Part shown: positions 10,500-22,612 of the stretch, piece after piece
Layout of the letters: the number at the start of each line of letters is the position of its first letter
Numbering within the stretch: the first letter of the stretch is position 1
Source of the DNA: Eretmocerus hayati
Lineage: Eukaryota > Arthropoda > Insecta > Hymenoptera > Aphelinidae
Direction: 5' to 3'
Assembly: GCA_029851415.1 (NCBI GenBank)
Contig: CM056743.1
Location: 95,826,501 to 95,890,500 of the forward strand
DNA: 64,000 nucleotides
Position numbers and translations under genes: made by a program
The notes under the pieces: generated by a model
Told to the model about the DNA's origin: nothing
The model's database searches: none
Seen by the model: only the letters and a program-made list of their open reading frames with translations

Positions 10500-13400
10500 T
10501 ACCAACATCCGGACCCAACCATCTATCGATCAACTATCTCAACTGAGAATAACATCCATTAATGTCAACTCCATAGTTTCACTCAACAGAAGATATGATT
10601 TGGGCAACTTTCTACTCGCAAACGATATCGATATTGCTCTTCTATGCGAAACTAAGCTCAACCCTAGGCACAAGCTCAAGTTTGATGATTATATTATGCA
10701 CCGTCGCGACCGCAAACAAGCATCTAAGGGGGGAGGCACTGCAAACATTGTTAAAGACAGCATCAAAGCTGAACAGGTATTTTTCCCTTCCTCGTCCAAC
10801 AATAAATTCCTTGAATATTCAATAGTAAAATTACAACTGGACAACAGGAACAACTTATTTCTCATTGCGGTATATGCGAATAACGAGCAGAAGCGCGCAT
10901 TCATTGACGAGCTCTCTTACCTTTTCGAAAAACTAAAACTCAATGACCCAAACAACGCGTACATCATAGCCGGCGATCTCAATGCGCGCCATCCGAACTG
11001 GGGAGACAGTCACTCAAACGAGAAAGGTAATTTCCTCAACAGGTGGGCGTCAGACAATAAATTCACCTACCGTTTAAAAATATATCCCCCAAACCAGGCC
11101 ACCTACCCGAGTGCCAATTCCTTCTTAGACATAGTACTTGCTGATGACAGGTTAGAAATCCCCTCCCTCGTCAACAATAAAATAGTCACGTTTGATTACA
11201 ATAGTGACCACAAAGCCCTCTTTTTCATAGTCAATCTCTCATTCCCAATTGAAACCGCAGATCCCAAACGCTTGCACAGATTTATGTATAAGAAAACTAA
11301 ATGGAAGAAATTCGAAAAAAACTCTCCACTAAAGCAGAAACAATCGCGATCCCCAGTGACCGGAACTTATCATACCAAGAAATTGACCTCTACATTGATC
11401 AAATCGAGTCGGTAATCAGCGAAGTAATCGCCGAAGAAGTCCCCAAATTCCGCCCGACTGATAACGCCCTCAACTACATAAACCAACGAATCAAGAAACT
11501 CCATAAATACAAATCTTGGCTAGTTACTCAACTCAACAGGGAATACAGGTGTGCAACTTACACCCGTCACAATATGCGTAGAATCAACCATCTCAAAGAT
11601 CTAATCAATTCAGTAAACATCCCTCTGAAATCCGAATACAAGTCACCGTACGATAAGTATTGGGATTCTCAGCTCAGATCCATCGACCACAGGAAACATG
11701 ATCAATTTTTCCCAAGAATCAACCGCTTTTTCCGACCTACAGGGAACCCTGGAATTGAAAAACTTCTCATAAGCCCAAATGACACCCACCTCATCACTCG
11801 ATGCCAGCTTGACCCTCAAACGCTGCCAACTGAAGACAACTCATTCTCAATAAATGACCCTTCAGATATCCTTAACATAGTAGGAGCTTACTACGAAACA
11901 ATCAACGCCCCCCGGTTCACCAACTCGGGCACAGAAATCAAAGCAAGAATTGACTCGGCAATGAGCATCCTTACAGGTGAATTCCACGCGAACCTGGACA
12001 ACCAAGCTTCCATAACCATATTCAGCTCCGATAATACAGCCCTTTTATCTGACCAACCCGAAGACTCAATCCTCTTCACAAACACCGATTTACTCGCGGT
12101 AATTTTCAGCAATCTCCCCAACAAAACTTCATCGGGAGTTGATGGTATACCTCCAATAGTTCTTAAACATCTGCCCCGACACATAATAGACTGCTACACA
12201 ATCATTTTCAATAATTGCCTCAATTACCGCATCAGTCCAGACTGCTGGAAAAGAGCAAAAATTCTCCCAATCCTCAAGAAAAACAAACCTCCGACATCCA
12301 CTCTTAGCTACCGCCCCGTCAGCCTAACACCCGCCATTAGTGAAGCCCTTGAAGTAGTAATAAACCAAGACCTCAAAAGACACATAAAACGGCTCAAAAT
12401 TATTCCAGACAACCAATTTGGCTTCAAATACGGCCACTCTACCACCCACGCAATCTACAAAATTCTCGATCATGTAAATGACCACCTGCACCTCAAAGAA
12501 ATAGTCGGACTGTGCCTAATTGACCTAGAAAAGGCATTCGATTTAGTTTGGATTTTTGGCCTCCTATACGTACTTCATAAAGAGAAGTTCCCGAAGGATC
12601 TTATTCAACTCATATGGCATATGACATCAAATAGATCTTTTGTAACCTGGGACGGCACAAATTGCTCTTCATTGATTTTCCGAATAGTCGAGGGTTTAAT
12701 GCAAGGAACAGTCAATTCACCAGACCTTTTTAACATTCTTACTTACAAAGTGACCAATCTATTCAAATTGAATCAAAACAATAGCACCTACTCTGCCGCG
12801 TTCGCTGATGACTATGTCATCGTCGTCGCAGACAAAAACCCGGACATAGTACGAGAGAAACTAGAATCACTAACCAACCGAACTGCTCAATATTACCAAT
12901 CAATAAACCTCAAAGTTAACGAAAGCAAGTGCGAAACACTCCTCTGTCACGTGCCCCTCAACCAACTCGGCAACAACAAAAGGACCCAAATTAAAAACTT
13001 CCAAATCTTGATAAACTCGGAGAAAGGTCCAATCCCCATAGAGAACAAAAAATCTGTCAGATATCTCGGCACCGATCTGGACTACCTAATGCGGCTAAAT
13101 AATATACCCAAAAATCAACTCGAAAAGGCCAAGAGAGCATTCAGAGCGCATAGCCGACTTTTCTACAGTAAATCGATCTCGAAAAGAGTCAAAGTGATCT
13201 GCTATCTACTACTTATCCGCCCAATTCTCACGTACGCGGCCCCAATATGGCGGAATACCGGTGCGGCACTGATGGAAAAACTTCGAAAATTCGAGAGACA
13301 ATGTCTGCGTGCCTCCCTCCACATATATAGAAAAGAAAACGACAAAGAATTCGTGAACAACAAAATGCTCTATGATATGGCAAATATCCCCAGAATAGAT

Positions 13401-13799
13401 AACTTCATTATCAAATTGAGCAGAGATTATTATGCAAATCTCAAGAATATAGACAATGAAATAATTCAATCATTCGCTTTTATCGACGAACCAAAATGCA
13501 TTGAACGATCCCGGTCAGGATACCTGTACCCTCATTCATTCATGTACTTCGATGAATTCAGATACATTCAGAATTTAGACAACATTCCAATACTATATCA
13601 CGTGCCCAGGCACCAAGCCAACAAGACCATTACATTCAACAAGGCTGACCCGGATCTGCCACGAAAGTATTCCCGTGCCATTCCCGATCGCGATTACCGC
13701 GATCAACATAGAATCAAAAATAAGTATTGGTGGCTCTCGGAAGACCAAGAAATGAAAATGGAAATCCGAAAAAGGTCCATTCACAAAAAGAGGTGCTAA
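10492..13799 (+). CDS. Jockey-like ORF2: APE endonuclease + reverse transcriptase, frame break at an A run
   Basis: This is the polyprotein that nicks the target and copies the element RNA (target-primed reverse transcription). The endonuclease domain occupies roughly codons 15-255: S-I-N-V-N-S-I, then the catalytic E in CETKLN, AGDLNARHPNWG, and near its end SDHKAL. At 11314-11321 (GAAAAAAAC) the frame changes: upstream frame stops at 11415, and homology continues in the frame that runs to 13799. The RT domain follows: SGVDGIPP, YRPVSLTP, QFGFKYGHSTTHAI, LIDLEKAFD (first catalytic Asp), GLMQGTVNSPDLFN, and FADDYVIVV (catalytic FADD, where YADD is commoner), then the thumb and a C-terminal region with LTYAAPIWR. 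Total length about 1,100 codons, normal for the clade. No RNase H. It starts 8 bases inside ORF1, implying coupled reinitiation. Confidence 0.9.
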
Positions 13800-14246
13800 A
13801 CTTTAGTACCCACAAATAGATTTTGAGGAAAAAAAAATAAGAAGAAATATAGCATTGTACCTAGACGCTAAGTCTCCGTTGCATGTTCACCTGCCAATGA
13901 GCCCATCACTCCCCCTGGGAGGACTTCCTTCTGTAAATATGTACATATTTAGTTCCTAAGCTAGTCGTAAGGTCCCTCAAAACAGATAGTGCCTTTAGGT
14001 TTTCCAGTTTTAGTTTTCCTAAAATGTAACACATACTATATATTGCACTTATCCCAGCTAACGCTGACAGCAAGAAATGTGATTTTCCCGCACCAATGGA
14101 CCATGAAGTACAAAATACAAACCGGAAAGCGAGTTGCCTCATCGAGGACATTCTTTCCCACCAACTTATTATATGAAGGAGCTTTGTTTGTAGTTTCGTT
14201 TGCGCCTGTCATGACGTTATGTATAACACCTTTGCGAATGAAGAAA

Positions 14247-14286
<40 letters not shown>

Positions 14287-14340
14287 GCAAAAAATTCTTT
14301 TCTGTTGGTACTATGTTTCGATAACATGAAAAAAAAAATT

Positions 14341-14745
14341 CCAGATTCTTTCCGCCCCCCCCCCCCCCTGTAGGTCATTGGGCCCATAAAAAGGCCATTT
14401 TCGACCCTTTTCAAATCTATTTTAGAAAAATCATAGTTTCAACAGAATCCAACATTTTTGAACGTACTTGAGCGCATTTCCTTTGTTAAAACGGACACTT
14501 TCCAGGAAAGAATCGTCCCAGGCGGATAAGTCAGCCCGACGACTTCTGCAAGCTATTTATTGAGAGCAAATTCTAGCAATTTCTGCGTCATCTTGTGGGT
14601 GACCTAGATCCAACTAGAGAGGAGATAATCGACTTTTACCAGTGGTCATTTCGAAGGTCTCGAAAAAACCTACAATTTGCCTACTTGTAAAAGTCAATCA
14701 TCATTTTTCTCGGAGCTACAGTCGGTACAAGTTGAGCTATTTTCG
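14341..14745. repeat. Dispersed repeat, inverted partner at 28325-28740
   Basis: Starts with GATTCTTTCCG and a long C run, then a segment that reappears reverse-complemented at 28325-28740, including GACTTTTACCAGTGGTCATT and AAAAGTCAATCATCATT. A homopolymer C run at 14356-14369 corresponds to the G run near 28712. Non-coding. The two copies are about 14 kb apart in opposite orientation. Confidence 0.75.
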
Positions 14746-14775
14746 AAGAAGTCGAAAATTCTGGACTCAATTCCA

Positions 14776-15780
14776 AAAATATATCTTAATTTTTTTTCAC
14801 CAAACTTAAGCGAATATGTTCTTCAAAACATCTACTTCCAGTGGAGAAAAATTGGGGGAGGTTTTTTTTAAAATTTTTTTTGCCGAGCGTTACAAAATGC
14901 CGCATTTCGTCGTTTTAGCAAAAAAGGCATCTTTGACCACGGTCACATAGGCTCCTATCTGGACTGATGTGCACCAATCTATGTGAAAATATTCCCTAAA
15001 GTACCCCCGAGTACGTGTAAGAAGTTGCGAGGACGAACCTCAAGACAGGAGCGAGCTGTAGGTTTTATTCACCATATAAAAAATAGGCATTATTTTGGCT
15101 ACATGGGCGTACGCGACCGAAAGCATGATTTCACTTGTTCTTGCTTACAAATGAAGTAATGGGCTGAAATAAGGATCCAAACATATTTCCCCGACTCAAA
15201 ATGGACATCTGAACACGAATCTGAAGTCAGTCCGGCTCTAGAACGTCGTCTAATGCCTCAAGGGTGTCCGAACTCGTCAACAGAGTCCAAATCCTTTTGG
15301 GACAAAGAGATGATTCTATAGGGCGAAACTGACTGCGGAATAGTGTTGAGATGGTCGTTTTGAGTCGGAAAAATATGTTTGGATCCTCGTTCTAGCCCGT
15401 TATCTCATTTGTGAGCCAGAACAAGTAAAATATTGCTCTCGGTCGCGTAAGCTCAAATAGCTAGAGTAATGCCTATTTTTGACATGGTAAATAGAATCTA
15501 CAGCTCGCTCCTGGCTCGAGACTCGACCCCGCAACTTCTTACACGAACTTGGTCGTACTTTAGTGGATACTTTCACACAGATTGGTGCAAATCTTTCCAG
15601 ATGAGACCATATGTGACCGTGGTCAAAGATGCCATTTTTGCTGGAACCAAAATCCGGCATTTTGTAACGCTCGGCAAAAAAAAATTTCAAAAACTAACCT
15701 CCGCCAAATCTTTCCACTGAAAGTAGATGTCTCAAAAAACATTATCGCACAAGTTTAGTGGAAAAAAATTAGGATATAAG
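14776..15780. repeat. Foldback of about 1 kb with ~420 bp arms
   Basis: Left arm about 14776-15195, right arm about 15360-15780, loop ~165 bp. Matching blocks include AAAACATCTACTTCCAGTGG on the left against its reverse complement near 15715, and GCCGAGCGTTACAAAATGCC against GGCATTTTGTAACGCTCGGC near 15657. CCAAACATATTTCC lies at the inner edge. Divergence is perhaps 15-20 percent by eye. The open frames inside (96 codons minus, 83 codons plus) come from arm symmetry and are not genes. Confidence 0.75.
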
Positions 15781-15805
15781 GTAAGTGTACCCAACTTGCC
15801 CCCAT
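15775..15805 (+). repeat. End motif GTAAGTGTACCCAACTTGCC of a dispersed family
   Basis: The sequence ATAAGGTAAGTGTACCCAAC followed by TTGCCCCC recurs at 26813 and, inverted, at 27015-27040 and 27410-27446. A diverged form is at 62996-63025. It behaves as a terminal inverted repeat; here I see only one end, directly abutting the foldback. Confidence 0.55.
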
Positions 15806-16320
15806 TAAGGGGATGTAGCCGTGATCGCGGTCGGCAAGGTAGGGTGCGCATGGAGTTACCCTTCGGGTAATTCCACCGGTAGGCGGCGCTACCAGAGATC
15901 CGGCTGTTAGTTGGCAACACTGAAAGCGTAGCATAGGGCACGTAAAGAGACTCAAGAGTCAACTATAATTTAGGGTTGATAGCTCCAAGAAGCCTCCATC
16001 GTCCCGAAAAGCGGGTGGAAGTCCCTTCCACCCGCAAACGGATGTTACTCCATGAATCATTGGAGAAGATCAGGATATTCATATTGCATTCTTCAATAAG
16101 AATGACACATCTTCAGAGATCCACCACAAAATAAGTAGAAATTCATATCCAAAAACATGAATCTGCAAAAATTTCAAACGAATCATATATTTTTAGACGC
16201 CAAAACGACTCAAGATCAGCATCATGTTCACTAACATGTCACATTATTGATTCCATGAGATCATTTGAGCAGATCTAATGATGTCCAAAAAGATGATCCA
16301 AGAGATGCAAAATTACCAAG
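15806..16320. other. Unassigned stretch
   Basis: A small GC-rich patch around 15820-15920 with no tRNA or protein match, then AT-rich sequence leading into the repeats below. Nothing further supported. Confidence 0.4.
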
Positions 16321-16329
16321 GAATTGATA

Positions 16330-16630
16330 TTAGCTCAATATCTGGTTTCATGCTCACTAACATGATATGCTCCATTGATTCCAGGAAATCATCTTCTTTC
16401 GCAGACCTGATCATGCTCAAAAACATGATATCTTCTACTCCACATAGGCAGACCTGATCAAGCCTAAAAACATAATCCAAGGGGGGCAACAACTCCAAGA
16501 TATCGTTTCATTCACTCGATACCTGGATTCATGTTCATAAACATAATATACTCCTTTGATTTCATAAAATCATCTTCTCTCGCAGACCTGATCATGCTCA
16601 AAAACATGATATCTCCTACTTCCCTTCAGT
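16330..16630. repeat. Direct repeat, ~181 bp period
   Basis: The block containing CGCAGACCTGATCATGCTCA followed by AAAACATGATATCT occurs at about 16398-16435 and again about 16579-16612, preceded in both by AATCATCTTCT. Each is preceded by a CATG...CATG half-palindrome such as CATGCTCACTAACATG. About 1.6 degenerate copies. Confidence 0.65.
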
Positions 16631-17537
16631 CAATAAGTCTTGGAAATTCAGTTCATGTCATGCTCTTGTGATCTTATACCTGGTAGAAATCTAGAACAAA
16701 TTCCAGATACCATCCATTCAAGTTCGGCAAAGCCACAGGGTTTCGCTCTAGGCTTTTTTTTCAAATTCCACTTGGAAAAATAGTTCCAGGTCAGAACTCA
16801 AATGGTTGGAACAGCTTGGATCATTTTCTAGGCACGAACCATGTTTCCATTCATATGATTCTATAAAGAAATAGCTGAGGTACGTGGATTTAGAGCTACA
16901 ACTTCTATAAAAATTTCTTACCAACTGATATCCTGGAAAAAGATGAGCACATAATATATGTATTTCAGTTCAATTTTTAAACAGTTCTATGAATCAAAAT
17001 ATGATATGTGCCTAGGAAATGATGTGAACTGGAATGACTCTTCAATTAATGCTCTGGAAATGTATTCTCAGGTGAAATCTAAAAATAGTTGCTCGAGCGA
17101 GACCTTTTAGTATCATCAAGTTTGGATAAAGACTCCCTGAGAGCTTATGATGGATACTTGTGGATCATTTTCAAGAGCAGGAGATGTTTCTGGTGATCTC
17201 ATTTCATTAGATATCAGAATGAAAAAAACAAATGTGAGAAGATCAGCCTCACATAAGAACCTTGATGAAAAACACCTTAGATTTTTTCATACTCTGTATT
17301 GGTGGAAGTTAGTCTTCTCTCACTCTTTGAACATAATACGCACAGACTTAGAAGAATCTGGAACTTATTACCTGAGAATATACGTGATCAAGAATCATTA
17401 ATCAACTTTGAAAGTTTGTTACTGTTTGAACTAAGCACTACAGAGCTGTATCAGAATCTAGTCAATATTGTTGTATAAATTTGAGTCTGAGTGGAATATT
17501 CCCTTGACGATTTTCTTGCTAGTATAGTATTATATAT

Positions 17538-18495
17538 GAGTGATTCCGCCAAAAGTGGGATTTTTTGGGGCCAAAATCGTCACCGGGCGTGATTTGGGTC
17601 AAAAAATTATTTCAGCCCCAGACGAGTTCTAGTGGGTCGTTGCAGTTGGTTTTCACTTGATCTGGCACAAAAAGAGAGTACCTAGAGCTACGTAGCTCAA
17701 AATTGAAGCCGGACAAAGATATGTCGAGTTTGAGGCGTCGCAGAGGGGGACGGGATGGACAGGGACGGAATGGACATTTCGCCTTAATTATATTCCCACG
17801 GATCGCCAACTAATCGTAGACTCTTTTCCGCATAGATTTGATCCAATGCAACCAAATACTTCAAGAAAATGTGTTCCACGAAGCGATATAGTGCGTTGGG
17901 AAGGAGCACAACATGGGGACGGAAAGGACAGAAAATTTTGTACGCCATTCTGAAAACACGTTTATGTGGTGCACTTGGCCGCGGATTCGAGTTTTCGGTT
18001 TATGTCGCGCAAGAATTAGGTGTATTTGGGTATCTAGAAATCAACCTCATTGGTCAGAGAGGCTCAATAGACTATCGTGAATTTTGCTGACCTAATTAGT
18101 GTTGTGCGAGCAGTTTCGGTGCAAATCCGTCTTCAAAATGTCGGATAGCCGTGCGCGAGCTGAGGGCTTAATTTCCACTTGCAGAGTGGTGGATTATGTT
18201 ATTTGAAGTATTACAAATTGAAGTGCATAGCTACATATATGGATTTTTGACTCTGCATATGCGTCGTGATGAATTCAAAAGTCCAAGTTCGGTTTTCTAC
18301 AGAAGACGGGAAGGACATTTGGACCCTTTATCAGGCGCTACAGATCACAGGGACGTCAGAATCGACTCGAGAACTATAAACATAGTTGCGCACCAATAGA
18401 ATATACCCCACAAAATTGCTACAGTGCACATCCCGACCCATAGAAACTCAGAGGAACATGGAACACGGAAAATCCCACTTTCGACGGAATCACTC
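17538..18495. mobile_element. TIR element of 958 bp, TA-repeat flanks
   Basis: Ends are GAGTGATTCCGCCAAAAGTG at the left and CACTTTCGACGGAATCACTC at the right, imperfect ~30 bp terminal inverted repeats continuing into GGGATTTT/AAAATCCC. Flanks are TA-dinucleotide runs. Inside, GGACGGAATGGACA-like words occur (about 17743-17775, 17910, 18303). No transposase frame. A non-autonomous DNA element inserted between copies of the 858 bp repeat. Confidence 0.75.
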
Positions 18496-18507
18496 ACATA
18501 TATATAT

Positions 18508-19447
18508 GAGCACTTTTGCGTAAACTTGCTCGAAACAGACTCAAAAATGGACGAGAGGCAAAACTGAACTTCTGGGCTCGTAAGGTAGATTTTTTCACCA
18601 CTAATATCATCTAGATTGAGGATCAAAACTGAAAAGTATTGGAAGTTGAAAAAAATTTTTGCGTGTTAAATCCCATAAGATCTCAGCTCGATATCGTTAC
18701 TTCGCTACGGAAATGACAGGTACGGAAATGACATTTCGTGTTTGATCAGTGAATACGGATCGGAGAGTTAACGAATCGCTTATCCCGCTTAGCACGGTCT
18801 TTTGCACTCTAAATACTTGCAGAAAGTCGGACGAGAATGCAGATTATCGATATTTTAACCTTGTTGCGTACGGAAATGACACTCTTATTCACCACGGCAT
18901 TTTTTCAAAGAAGAGCACGTCACCACTTCTCGGAAGTGAAGTTATGGATGTTTATATCGCAGCTGTTTGATAGTTTGAAGCAAGAGGATCAAAATGTGCC
19001 CATGAGCGAATGCTTACAAGTCGATAGACGCTCTCACGCACCACATATTGTCAAAACAATAATTTTGGCGCGAATTCGGAGACACAATGCATGCACAGCA
19101 TTAGGTAGATAAAAGAGGTAGTTGCGACTCCTAAACTATAAAAACATGTTCAAAATATATCCAAATTTGACGTCTCTCTGTGGAGGAATCGTTTAGAAGT
19201 CGTATGTCTTCATAGCGTGCCCTTGAACGTCGAATTTTGGGATGCGGACATGGTACGGAAATGACATTTTGACCCCTAGTTCGCTATTTTCGACCCTGAA
19301 ACCTCAAGATAGGTCTAATATGACTTTTTGTTGCTAAGAAAGAGCACAAAACATACACAAGAAACGTGTTTTGCACAATCGATTGAGAACACGTAGACGC
19401 CGCAATAGGCCGAGACACATTGGCAGCAAGTTTACGCAGAACTGCTC
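18508..19447. mobile_element. Adjacent TIR element of 940 bp
   Basis: Ends GAGCACTTTTGCGTAAACTT and, inverted at the right, AAGTTTACGCAGAACTGCTC. It begins 12 bp after the previous element, separated only by a TA-rich spacer, and its right flank is again TATATACATATATAT. TACGGAAATGAC occurs at about 18708, 18719, 18868 and 19253. Similar length to its neighbour and a related internal word suggest sister families, although the terminal sequences differ beyond GAG. No transposase frame. Confidence 0.72.
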
Positions 19448-21246
19448 ATATATACATATATATCTTTTTTTCCACACATTTTTCCGATAATTTCATTATC
19501 TTCATCATTGCATATATTTTTTCATTTAAATTTTATTCTATAATATGTACCCTGTGTAAAAGAGCATTTATGCCCGTTCATTTTTCTGGATAAATGAATA
19601 AAAAAATCATCTGAAACCTGGTGATGTCCATCATCAAACTCCAAAAGGTCTCTATCCAGAGTTGATGACCCTCAAAAGTGTCGCTCGAGGCACAATTTTC
19701 AAATTCTATCTGTAAGATTACATGCAAACTAGAAACAGAATAGACATTCCAGTTCAGATAATTTTTCAGGCACTAATCATATTCTATGTCATGGAATTGG
19801 ATGAAAATGAATTGAGGTAGCTGGATTACAGATTGAAAAGTTTCTAACCATGAAAATTCTGGAAGAAATCAAACTCATAATGTATCTATTTTAGTCCAAT
19901 TTTCATTCAGAATCATGATTCCAAATATGATTCCTGGCTAGAGAATGAGGTGAAGTTGAATAACTTCTCAAGTGATAATTTGGAATTACACTTCCAAGTG
20001 AAATCTCAAAATACTTGCTTGAGCCAGAATCTCTTGTATCATCAAACTTGGATGAAGACTTCCTGAAAGCTCATGATGGACATCTACATATCATGTTCAA
20101 ATCATGTTCAAGAGCAGGGAACGTTCCTGGTGATCTCATCCTACCAGATATCAGAATACGTAAAGCCACCCTGTGAGAAGATGAGTCCAAGATAAGAATC
20201 TTGAATCAAAAAATCTTCTAGGACATTTCTAGTACTCTACATTGGTGCAAGTTAGGCTCTTTATACTCTTGAACATGATCTGATCTCTCGTGATGTCCAT
20301 CACCAAACTTTAGGGGATGTACATCCAAACTCAAGGATGTCGCTCGAGGGCCACTTTTCCAGTTCCCCCTGTATCTTACAAGGAAGTGATCTTCACTTCC
20401 TTGATGGAAAAATTCTCCTAAGACCTTTTCACTACTCTGAATTGGTGGAAGTTAGGCTCTCCCTACACTTGATAATGATCTGATCTTTGGTGATGTCCAT
20501 CGCCAAACTTTAGGGGGTCTACATCCAAATTCAGTGATGTCGCTCGAGGCACAATTTTCAAATTCTACCTGTAAGATTACATGCAAACTAGAAACAGAAT
20601 AGACATTCCAGTTCAGATCATTTTTCAGGCACTAATCATATTCCATTTCATGAAATTGGATGAAAATGAATTGAGGTAGCTGGATTTTCAGATCGAAAAG
20701 TTTCTAACCATGAAAATTCTGGAAGAAATTAAACTCATAATGTATCTATTAAATTTTCATTCAGAATCATAAGTCAAAACATGATTCCTGACTAGAAAAT
20801 AATTTGAAGGTGAATAACTCCTCAATTGATAATTTGGAACTACACTCCCAAGTGAAATCTGAAAATACTCGCTCGAGCAAGCATCTCTAGTATCATCAAA
20901 CTTGGATAGAGACTTTCTGGAGGCTCATGATGGACATCCACAGATCATGTTCAAGAGCAGGCAACATTCTTGGTAGTCACATTTCACCAACTATCATAAT
21001 AAGAAGAGCAAATGTAAGAAGATCAGCCTAAGATAAGAATCTTGATGAAAAAGTTCTCCAAAGACTCTTTTACTACTCTGGTTTGGTGGAAGTTCATAGG
21101 AATAGACTTACGTCTATTCCTAGTCTTGAACATGATCTGAAATCTGGTGATTTTCATCACCAAACTCCATCCAAGGAGATCTTCATCCAAGATTGATGAC
21201 ACTCGAGGATGTCGCTCGAGGCACAATTTTCAAATTTCACCTTTAA

Positions 21247-21637
21247 GGCGAGGCCGTAGTCAGTCGCCATATTGAATGTAGCCCTGAATCCGTTCGAAGG
21301 ATAAGTCGAATTTTTCTGGACCAAAAGACTTGGGATTTTACATGCATCTACAGAAAGCATGTCCGAAGGCGGCTACGAAGCCAAATGTGTCAATTTCCAA
21401 AGAAAAATATACAGACGAGGTGTACTCTAATGTCGTCTGCTAATGAGCGGCAACGTACGACGTCTCGAGCAAACCTCGTCTGGATACTTCTTCGTAAGAA
21501 ATTGACACATTTGGCTTCGCAGCCCCCTTTAGACATGCGTTCTGTAGATGTATATAAAATCCCAAGTCATTTAGTTGAGTAAAAATCGACATATCCTTCG
21601 AATGGATTTAGAGGGTATGGAGGACTACGGCCTCACC
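21247..21637. mobile_element. TTAA-flanked MITE, copy 1 (391 bp)
   Basis: Flanked by TTAA at 21243-21246 and 21638-21641. Termini GGCGAGGCCGTAGTCAGTCG and CTACGGCCTCACC are inverted repeats. A second inner dyad brings CGAAGCCAAATGTGTCAATT near 21378 against its complement near 21505. The TTAA target is characteristic of piggyBac-superfamily transposons, so this is probably a piggyBac-type MITE. No protein. Confidence 0.82.
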
Positions 21638-21641
21638 TTAA

Positions 21642-22033
21642 GGCGAGGCCGTAGTCAGTCGCCATATTGAATGTAGCCTTGAATCCATTCGGAGGATAAG
21701 TCGAATTTCACTAGACCAAAAAACTTTGGATTTTACATGCATCGACAAAAAGCGTGTCTGAAGGGGGCTACGAAGTCAAATGTGTCAATTCCCTACGGAA
21801 GAGTATACAGACGAGGTGTACACTAATGTCATCTGCTAATGTACGGCAACATAAGACGTCTCGAGCAAACCTCGTCTGGATACTTTTTCGTAGGGAATTG
21901 ACACATTTGGCTTCGTAGCCCCCTTTAGACATGTATTCTGTAGATGCATATGAAATCCCAAGTCATTTGGTAGAGTAAAAATCGATATATCCTCCGAATG
22001 GATTGAGAGGTTATAGCGGACTACGGCCTCGCC
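21642..22033. mobile_element. TTAA-flanked MITE, copy 2 (392 bp), same orientation
   Basis: Begins immediately after the TTAA that closes copy 1 and ends before TTAA at 22034-22037. Same termini (GGCGAGGCCGTAG ... CTACGGCCTCGCC) and inner dyad as copy 1, with scattered substitutions. The two elements therefore share one TTAA between them instead of having two each. Confidence 0.82.
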
Positions 22034-22369
22034 TTAAGGGCATGTGAAAGCTCATCATTACCGACCGAGCGGCTACTCGTTTGAAGAAGTAGTACCAAGG
22101 CAGCCCAGCAGAGGCGCTACAATAAGTTACCTCGTCGTTTACTGCCATGGTATATTATACGTCACGTAGCAGAACCTGGCAAAACCGCGAGTTCTTCACA
22201 AAATGAAAAGGCGCGTTTTTGCAGGCGCGTACGCAGTTTTGTAAAATTCGACGTCTAATATGCTCACCTTTTCAGATACTTACGCATACGTAATGGTTTG
22301 CTTTGTGCGTTGAATATTATGAAATTAATATTTATCTTACTTCACTCGACTCACTTTTCTGTCCTGAAG

Positions 22370-22612
22370 AGACTGGTGACTCAGAAATTATTGGTGCAGA
22401 AAACTGCTTTAATTTCTGTTTTTGGCTCAGAAGTTCTTGTCGCAGAATATTGCTTGAACTCTGTTTTTGCCGCTCACCATCTTTGACTCAAATGTTCTCA
22501 ATACAATAAAATGCTTGGACTTTCATAATTTAGTCCATCAACCTTTTCTTCTTGACTCAGAAATTCTTATTGCAGAAAACTGCTTGAATTTCTGTTTTTG
22601 TCTCTTGCGAAG
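22370..22612. repeat. Degenerate ~50-60 bp repeats inside the 2.8 kb TTAA element
   Basis: The phrase GACTCAGAAATT, then TGCAGAAAACTGCTT and ATTTCTGTTTTTG, occurs at about 22377, in altered form at about 22428, and again at about 22554. AGAAA...CTGCTT...TTTCTG gives each unit a weak dyad. Confidence 0.6.

Larger units (their letters stand above)
8503..14283 (+). mobile_element. Near full-length Jockey-clade non-LTR retrotransposon
   Basis: A 5.8 kb element with ORF1 (gag-like), ORF2 (endonuclease plus RT), a ~450 bp 3' UTR and a poly(A) tail of about 33 A (14251-14283). Matching 12 bp direct repeats AAAAATCCGCAA flank it at 8491-8502 and 14279-14290 (partly shared with the poly(A)), which I take as the target-site duplication; this sets the 5' end at about 8503 with a ~230 bp 5' UTR. 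The long poly(A), intact ends and only one reading-frame break per ORF point to a relatively young copy. Clade assignment rests on the gag architecture (region before zinc knuckles plus CCHC), the APE-type endonuclease, the lack of RNase H, and the poly(A) tail. Confidence 0.88.
16730..21242 (+). repeat. Degenerate tandem array, ~858 bp unit, interrupted by TIR elements
   Basis: Three diverged copies occur at about 16730-17460, 19620-20465 and 20466-21242, and a continuation resumes at 24849-24960. Landmarks are CTAGAAACAGAATAGACATT (19727, 20585, 24862), CTCGAGGCACAATTTTC (19684, 20542, 21215), and GCTCATGATGGACATC near 20070 and 20925. The first copy is the most diverged. The spacing of landmarks between the second and third copies is 858. 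Within the array, an extra partial duplication covers about 20270-20360 and 20465-20550. Non-coding. The array is the landing pad for five DNA elements described separately. Confidence 0.75.
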
